From the NCBI RefSeq assembly GCF_019232825.1, contig NZ_JAFAND010000100.1, forward strand, positions 1 through 40,141: 40,141 nt of DNA, in the 5' to 3' direction. The position numbers were made by a program, and so were the translations under genes. Of this stretch, positions 36,717 to 40,141 are shown piece after piece; the stretch's first letter is position 1; every line of letters starts with the position of its first letter. The stretch is from Paludibacterium sp. GTDB taxonomy: Bacteria > Pseudomonadota > Gammaproteobacteria > Burkholderiales > Chromobacteriaceae. The notes below the pieces were generated by a model. The model was given only the letters and a program-made list of their open reading frames with translations. It ran no database searches and had not been told where the DNA came from.

Positions 36717-36990
36717 GCTGTTGTGCCTCGGCGTCGGAGCTGTTGATTAATTCCCGAGGCTTCGCCTGGCCCGAACGCGCCTGATTGATGGACTTGGCGA
36801 GGTGAGCGGCGTTGGCCGGAGAACTCAACAAGTGCACTGTTTCCATGAGACTGTTGTAATGATCGAGGGACATGACCACGGCATCCGGCGCGTCCCGACG
36901 CGAGATGACGGTAACGTCGGCATCCTCGACCACTTGATCGATAACCGTACGCAGGCTGTTGCGGGCATCAGAAAAGTTGATGATTCTCAT
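36691..36990 (-). CDS. yefM: YefM antitoxin (Phd/YefM family)
   Basis: A 99-residue antitoxin. The N-terminal Phd fold opens MRIINFSDARNSLRTVIDQV and includes VTVISRRDAPDAVVMSLDHY and SLMETVHLLSSPANAAHL. The unstructured C-terminus should neutralise YoeB. GGAG lies eight bases before the ATG. It binds its own promoter in other bacteria at TGTACA-containing sites; an inverted repeat of that kind lies 52 bp upstream. Confidence 0.94.
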   Translation of the reverse strand: MRIINFSDARNSLRTVIDQVVEDADVTVISRRDAPDAVVMSLDHYNSLMETVHLLSSPANAAHLAKSINQARSGQAKPRELINSSDAEAQQHAQLEVHG

Positions 36991-37041
36991 GTACTACTCC
37001 GTCAATACAATTTGCCTACTAGCCACCCCATGAATGGCAAG

Positions 37042-37065
37042 ACATGTACAATAAATCGTACATGT
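37042..37065. promoter_or_regulatory. yefM-yoeB operator
   Basis: A perfect inverted repeat ACATGTAC-N8-GTACATGT contains the TGTACA core known for YefM/YoeB binding in E. coli. It lies upstream of yefM on the minus strand. The stretch 36991-37469 otherwise holds no gene that I can support; a second palindrome is at 37290-37324. Confidence 0.7.
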
Positions 37066-37289
37066 GTTAAGTGTACCGCCATTTTACTGGATGGCAAACC
37101 ACTGGCGCGCACGGCGTACGATCCCCCTCACAAAGACACGTTAGAACAGATCTGCAGCTGAGGGTATGTAGCACACGATCACTTGGCAAAACCCGGAAAC
37201 AACGCCACGATTCCCCGTGCGCTGCTGCACGAGCGCACGCTACTCTTGCCCAAAGCGTATTGGGACGATATCTATCAAATTGACCTTAT

Positions 37290-37324
37290 CTGCAAATCTC
37301 CAGACGTTGTCTGGAGATTTGCAG
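37290..37324. repeat. Perfect 16-bp inverted repeat with 3-base loop
   Basis: CTGCAAATCTCCAGAC, loop GTT, and GTCTGGAGATTTGCAG form an uninterrupted 16-bp stem. No T-run follows on either side, so it is not a standard terminator. It lies in a gene-free stretch between yefM and the HTH gene. It may be a site-specific recombination, replication or transfer signal; nothing here decides. Confidence 0.6.
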
Positions 37325-37469
37325 AATGGCCAATAACGGCCCAAATTTTTCCTCTGCCATGCTCTCCCAGATATGCCGACGGTCCGTCCCAGCCAAGTTG
37401 GCACTTGCGTGTGGTGAAACTTCAGCGGGCAATCGCTGTCATTTGACAACCACGACTCATCACTCCTGT

Positions 37470-37964
37470 ATGGAATACACCTTCACCCTGAAATATCAGC
37501 TTATCGACAACGACCGAGACCCGGATGCGTTGGTCGAACGCTTGGGCGAGGTCGGCTGCGACGATGCCCTGGTCGGCATTGGACTGCCGGGGCGGTTGGC
37601 GCTTGAATTTACCCGCGACGCAACCGATGCCGGCGTTGCGGTAAGCAGTGCATTGGCCGACGTGCAACGCGCCATGCCGTTGGCCCGGCTGATCGAGGTC
37701 GCACCGGACTGGGTCGGGCTGACCGACGTGGCCGACATCATCGACGTATCACGGCAAAACATGCGCAAGCTGATGCTCGCCCACCCGGAAAGTTTCCCAG
37801 CGCCGGTACATGAAGGCAGCGCATCGATCTGGCACCTGGCTGACGTGTTGGCCTGGTTACAGGCCAAGGGCGGCTATGCGCTAACTCAGGACGTATTGGA
37901 CGTGGCACGGGCGGCTTGGCGGGTCAACATGACGAAGGAAGGCCAGCGCGTGCCACGCGGCTAA
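37470..37964 (+). CDS. Winged-HTH DNA-binding protein of unknown role
   Basis: A 164-residue protein beginning MEYTFTLKYQLIDNDRDPDA. The N-terminal ~85 residues form an unfamiliar alpha/beta region (GCDDALVGIGLPGRLALEFT). The C-terminal half has a helix-turn-helix of the AlpA/excisionase or MerR-like kind: LTDVADIIDVSRQNMRKLM followed by a wing ending SIWHLADVLAWLQ. I chose the ATG at 37470 because homologous-looking sequence starts there; the frame is open for 48 codons upstream, across the palindrome. It may regulate a neighbouring mobile or toxin-antitoxin gene. Confidence 0.7.
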   Translation: MEYTFTLKYQLIDNDRDPDALVERLGEVGCDDALVGIGLPGRLALEFTRDATDAGVAVSSALADVQRAMPLARLIEVAPDWVGLTDVADIIDVSRQNMRKLMLAHPESFPAPVHEGSASIWHLADVLAWLQAKGGYALTQDVLDVARAAWRVNMTKEGQRVPRG

Positions 37965-38181
37965 CGCGACGCCTTCGGCGAACGATGTCGATATTCAAGC
38001 CGGCCATGCTCAGCATCCGGATACGCTGGGCAGTCTGAACGTCCATGTCACCATAGAGGCGGTAGCCCGATGCCGTGCGTGCCGGACGCAGCAGGCCCTC
38101 CTGTTCGTCGTAGCGCAGCATCCGCTCGCTGACGCCAGCGCGGCGTGAGCTGCCCCCAATAAAGAGGCGCTTGTTGTCCAT
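37924..38181 (-). pseudogene. Truncated MerR-family regulator
   Basis: The ATG at 38181 opens MDNKRLFIGGSSRRAGVSER and continues MLRYDEQEGLLRPARTASGY, a clear MerR HTH and wing, then QRIRMLSMAGLNIDIVRR. After about 68 residues the homology stops and an arginine-rich unrelated tail runs to a stop at 37924, overlapping the end of the HTH gene on the other strand. Whole MerR proteins are ~120-150 residues with a dimerisation helix and effector site; both are missing. It is probably a remnant cut by the junction near 37975. Confidence 0.7.
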
Positions 38182-38186
38182 GAACA

Positions 38187-38207
38187 TGTACGGTATATTT
38201 CCGTACA
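38187..38207. promoter_or_regulatory. Operator of the DUF1778/GNAT toxin-antitoxin pair
   Basis: TGTACGG-N7-CCGTACA is a perfect 7-bp inverted repeat ending nine bases before the antitoxin start; the ribosome site AAAGGAG begins at its last base. Ribbon-helix-helix antitoxins of this family autoregulate at such repeats. Confidence 0.6.
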
Positions 38208-38219
38208 AAGGAGTATATG

Positions 38220-38492
38220 ATGACGACGACTACCGCCCGCCTGGATCTTCGACTTGATTCTCGCGACAAGGATCGCATCGCTAAAGCTGCGGCTCTGCGC
38301 GGCATGGCGGTATCGGCCTTCGTGCGCGATGCCGTACTGCGCGAAGCAGATACCACCATTGCAGCCGATACCGTTGTTACACTGTCCGAACAAGAGTCAC
38401 GCCGCTTCCTCGCCGCGCTAGACGCGCCATTCAGCCCCAATGATCGCCTGCAGAAGGCGATGGATGCCGCCGCAAAACTGACGCAGCGCTGA
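38220..38492 (+). CDS. TacA-like DUF1778 antitoxin
   Basis: A ~90-residue ribbon-helix-helix antitoxin. It has TARLDLRLDSRDKDRIAKAA and GMAVSAFVRDAVLREAD in the N-terminal half, and an acidic/hydrophobic C-terminus (LSEQESRRFLAALDAPFSPN) that wraps the toxin in the TacAT/AtaRT families. ATG at 38220 is six bases after AAAGGAG; the adjacent ATG at 38217 is the alternative. It is followed three bases later by the GNAT gene. Confidence 0.9.
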   Translation: MTTTTARLDLRLDSRDKDRIAKAAALRGMAVSAFVRDAVLREADTTIAADTVVTLSEQESRRFLAALDAPFSPNDRLQKAMDAAAKLTQR

Positions 38493-38495
38493 AGT

Positions 38496-38981
38496 ATGGC
38501 ACTGACTTTCTCCGTCCTGGACGGCGCCCTACACGACCGAGATAGCTTCACATGTGGTGTCGCTGCATTGGACAACTACTTGCGCCAACGGGCCGGGCAG
38601 CATCATCGCGACGGTATTGCCACCACCCATGTTCTGATCGACGACGCACAGCTAAATCGCATCCTGGGTTACTGCACACTATCCGCGGCCCAGCTCTACC
38701 TGCAAGAACTACGGGAGGAAGACCGCAAACGTCTGCCGGCGTATCCCGTGCCGGCCATAAGGGTAGGACGATTGGCCGTATCGCAGTCGGAGAAGAGCAA
38801 AGGCTATGGCCAATTATTACTGGGTCATGCAGTCAATCTAGCCTTGTCCGTGCGGCAAACGATGGGGGTGCGCGTATTGGTCGTGGATGCCAAAGATGCA
38901 CAGGTGGCTGCATACTACGAAGGATTTGGATTCCATCGATCGGTCAGTGCGGCGTTAACCTTGTATCTGCCCTTGGGGTGA
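38496..38981 (+). CDS. GNAT-family toxin (TacT/AtaT-like)
   Basis: A 161-residue acetyltransferase. In the TacT/AtaT toxin family these enzymes acetylate aminoacyl-tRNA and stop translation. Visible: SFTCGVAALDNYLRQRAGQH at the N-terminus, the acetyl-CoA loop VSQSEKSKGYGQLLLGHAV, and YYEGFGFHRS with the conserved Tyr. The usual RxxGxG reads KSKGYG, slightly off but workable. It is paired with the DUF1778 antitoxin in the standard order. The tRNA target cannot be told from sequence. Confidence 0.9.
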   Translation: MALTFSVLDGALHDRDSFTCGVAALDNYLRQRAGQHHRDGIATTHVLIDDAQLNRILGYCTLSAAQLYLQELREEDRKRLPAYPVPAIRVGRLAVSQSEKSKGYGQLLLGHAVNLALSVRQTMGVRVLVVDAKDAQVAAYYEGFGFHRSVSAALTLYLPLG

Positions 38982-39091
38982 CCATGACGGCAACCAAGGG
39001 GCAGAAGGAAAGCACCAAGCTACAACGCCAAGTGTTTCTATGCGACGCCCCAGGTTCGGGGAGCCGACGCTCCCCGCCTCCGGTTAGCGCC

Positions 39092-39349
39092 TTACTCGGC
39101 GGTTAAGATCACGCATCCCGCCACCCGCCGGGTGCGAATACCCTCCGGCAAATACAACCACGAACGCTCCGAATCGACGCGTAGCGCCGACCACGGCAAA
39201 CGGCTATCGACGATCAGACGGCAAACGTCCGGGTCGGCGTGGCCCTTGCGCGGCGCGCATAGCTCGGCGATCAGGGAGAACAGCGGCAGTTGCTGGAGGT
39301 CGCGGTTTGAAGCGGCGGGGTGGGTTGCAGTACGATGGAACACAGCCAT
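39092..39349 (-). CDS. Small protein of unknown function with structured leader
   Basis: An 85-residue protein starting at 39349 (MAVFHRTATHPAASNRDLQQ), chosen because AAGGAG lies eight bases upstream; the frame is open for 72 more codons but that part looks non-coding. It ends LPEGIRTRRVAGCVILTAE. It has no signal peptide or membrane segment, and I do not recognise a family. Its leader contains an imperfect GC-rich hairpin (39396-39427) about 47 bp before the start codon. It lies at the edge of the accessory region, convergent with the GNAT gene. Confidence 0.6.
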   Translation of the reverse strand: MAVFHRTATHPAASNRDLQQLPLFSLIAELCAPRKGHADPDVCRLIVDSRLPWSALRVDSERSWLYLPEGIRTRRVAGCVILTAE

Positions 39350-39579
39350 ATCAACTTCTCCTTCGGTTAAGAGGATTAAGGAGTTGGTTTGGTTAGCGGG
39401 TCCGGGGGCTGCCACCCTCGGGCCCGCGCCTCTGCGACGCTGTCGCGCCGCAAACCCAAGCCTACTTGAGCAGAATTCGGGATGACAAGAGAGCGCGGCT
39501 GACGGCGCGCGCGGGAATGGCGCGTTGCTGCGCGAACGCGCCCTACTGAACGCACCATCCACCACTAAACGGAATCACC

Positions 39580-40128
39580 ATGACGCAAGAAATCGTCTGT
39601 CTGGACAGCAAAGAGGTCTACCGCAACCGCTGGATGCGCGTGCGCGAAGATCGCGTCCGCCGCGCCAGCGGCGCCGAGGGCTTGTTCGGCATCGTCGAGA
39701 AAAACGACTACGCCGCCATCCTGGCGCTCGACGGCGACCGCATTCATCTGGTCAGCCAATACCGCTACCCGGTCGGGCAACGCTATTGGGAACTGCCGCA
39801 GGGCATGTGGGAAGATCTCCCCGACGTCGATCCCTGTGTGCTGGCGGCGGCGGAGCTGCGTGAAGAAACCGGCTACAGCGCCGGTCGCATGCAGCCGATC
39901 GGCAAGCTGTTTCCGGCCTACGGCTTCTGCGCCCAGGTGTGCCACGTTTTCGTCGCCACCGAACTCACCGCCGGCGAGCGCGATCTCGACCCGGAAGAAG
40001 AAGGGCTGGAATCACGCTGGTTCACGCTGGCGGAGATGGAGCGCATGATCATCGCCGGCGAGATCATGGACAGCAGCACCATCGCCGCCTTCGCCTTGGC
40101 GCGCGCCCAAGGCATGCTGCCGGGCTAA
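39580..40128 (+). CDS. Nudix hydrolase, ADP-ribose pyrophosphatase-like
   Basis: A 182-residue Nudix protein. The N-terminal strand region YRNRWMRVREDRVRRASG and FGIVEKNDYAAILAL, then QYRYPVGQRYWELPQGMW, resemble ADP-ribose/NDP-sugar pyrophosphatases. The Nudix box ends AAELREETGYS: the metal-binding Glu cluster (Glu at 93, 96 and 97 by my count) is kept, but the usual Arg is Ala, and the first Glu of the consensus is not at the expected spacing. The substrate is therefore uncertain. It is not obviously co-transcribed with any gene in view. Confidence 0.85.
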   Translation: MTQEIVCLDSKEVYRNRWMRVREDRVRRASGAEGLFGIVEKNDYAAILALDGDRIHLVSQYRYPVGQRYWELPQGMWEDLPDVDPCVLAAAELREETGYSAGRMQPIGKLFPAYGFCAQVCHVFVATELTAGERDLDPEEEGLESRWFTLAEMERMIIAGEIMDSSTIAAFALARAQGMLPG

Positions 40129-40141
40129 AGACGCAGCGGCG

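Noticed and set aside
37183-37446. An 87-codon open frame spanning the 16-bp palindrome
   Set aside because: No ribosome site and no recognisable features; a similar frame exists on the opposite strand, as expected from a palindrome.
38984-39106. A 40-codon open frame just after the GNAT toxin gene
   Set aside because: Starts 2 bp after the toxin stop but has no ribosome site, contains a GGGGAGC hairpin and has a Pro/Ser/Arg-rich non-conserved look.

Overview
The window looks like chromosomal DNA of a GC-rich, motile betaproteobacterium, most likely Neisseriales (Chromobacteriaceae-like). The evidence is the pyrG-eno-ftsB order, the ratA/rnfH-smpB-guaA neighbourhood, rpmB-rpmG, the 7Fe ferredoxin, an arginine deiminase gene, and chemotaxis genes with two CheA kinases and two CheV proteins. 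The genus is an inference; no rRNA or tRNA gene is present to confirm it.

Layout. 1-2.4 kb: the 5' part of arcA (minus strand, running off the left edge) with a candidate Anr/Fnr box upstream, then gluQ and fdxA. 2.4-14.3 kb: a long minus-strand block read as FleS-like histidine kinase, STAS protein, SpoIIE-type phosphatase, short membrane chemoreceptor, cheY, cheA, cheW, large PAS-containing chemoreceptor, cheR, cheB, cheD. 14.5-20.8 kb: a divergent plus-strand block cheV, cheV, cheY, cheZ, a second cheA, and a degenerate EAL-HDOD protein. 20.9-22.8 kb: tsaB-rimI-udg with overlapping stop/start codons. 22.9-23.5 kb: rpmB-rpmG on the minus strand. 23.7-29.0 kb: pyrG, eno, ftsB and a GGEEF diguanylate cyclase. 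29.2-32.2 kb: rnfH-ratA divergent from smpB-guaA.

32.2-36.4 kb is an apparent integrated island. The last 32 bases of guaA recur 4.16 kb downstream (36353-36384) with three differences, two of which are synonymous in guaA. Between the copies lie a MITE-like element with 26-bp perfect inverted ends, an exported alpha/beta hydrolase, a DsbA-family protein, a degenerate metallo-beta-lactamase-fold protein and a divergent LysR regulator. No integrase is visible. 36.4-39.1 kb holds more accessory material: yefM-yoeB, a winged-HTH protein, a truncated MerR gene, a DUF1778/GNAT (TacA/TacT-like) pair and an 85-residue orphan. A Nudix hydrolase gene closes the window.

How it may work together. The minus-strand chemotaxis block has its own kinase, coupling protein, receptors, methylation enzymes and CheD, but no separate cheZ. 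The short receptor beside cheY carries a FQDxTxQ helix matching the active helix of the CheZ in the other block, and ends in the same IDLF tail as CheD. I propose that this protein is a receptor-anchored CheY phosphatase; this is the most interesting untested idea here. The STAS/SpoIIE/kinase module and the EAL-HDOD and GGEEF proteins suggest additional partner-switching and c-di-GMP input to motility.
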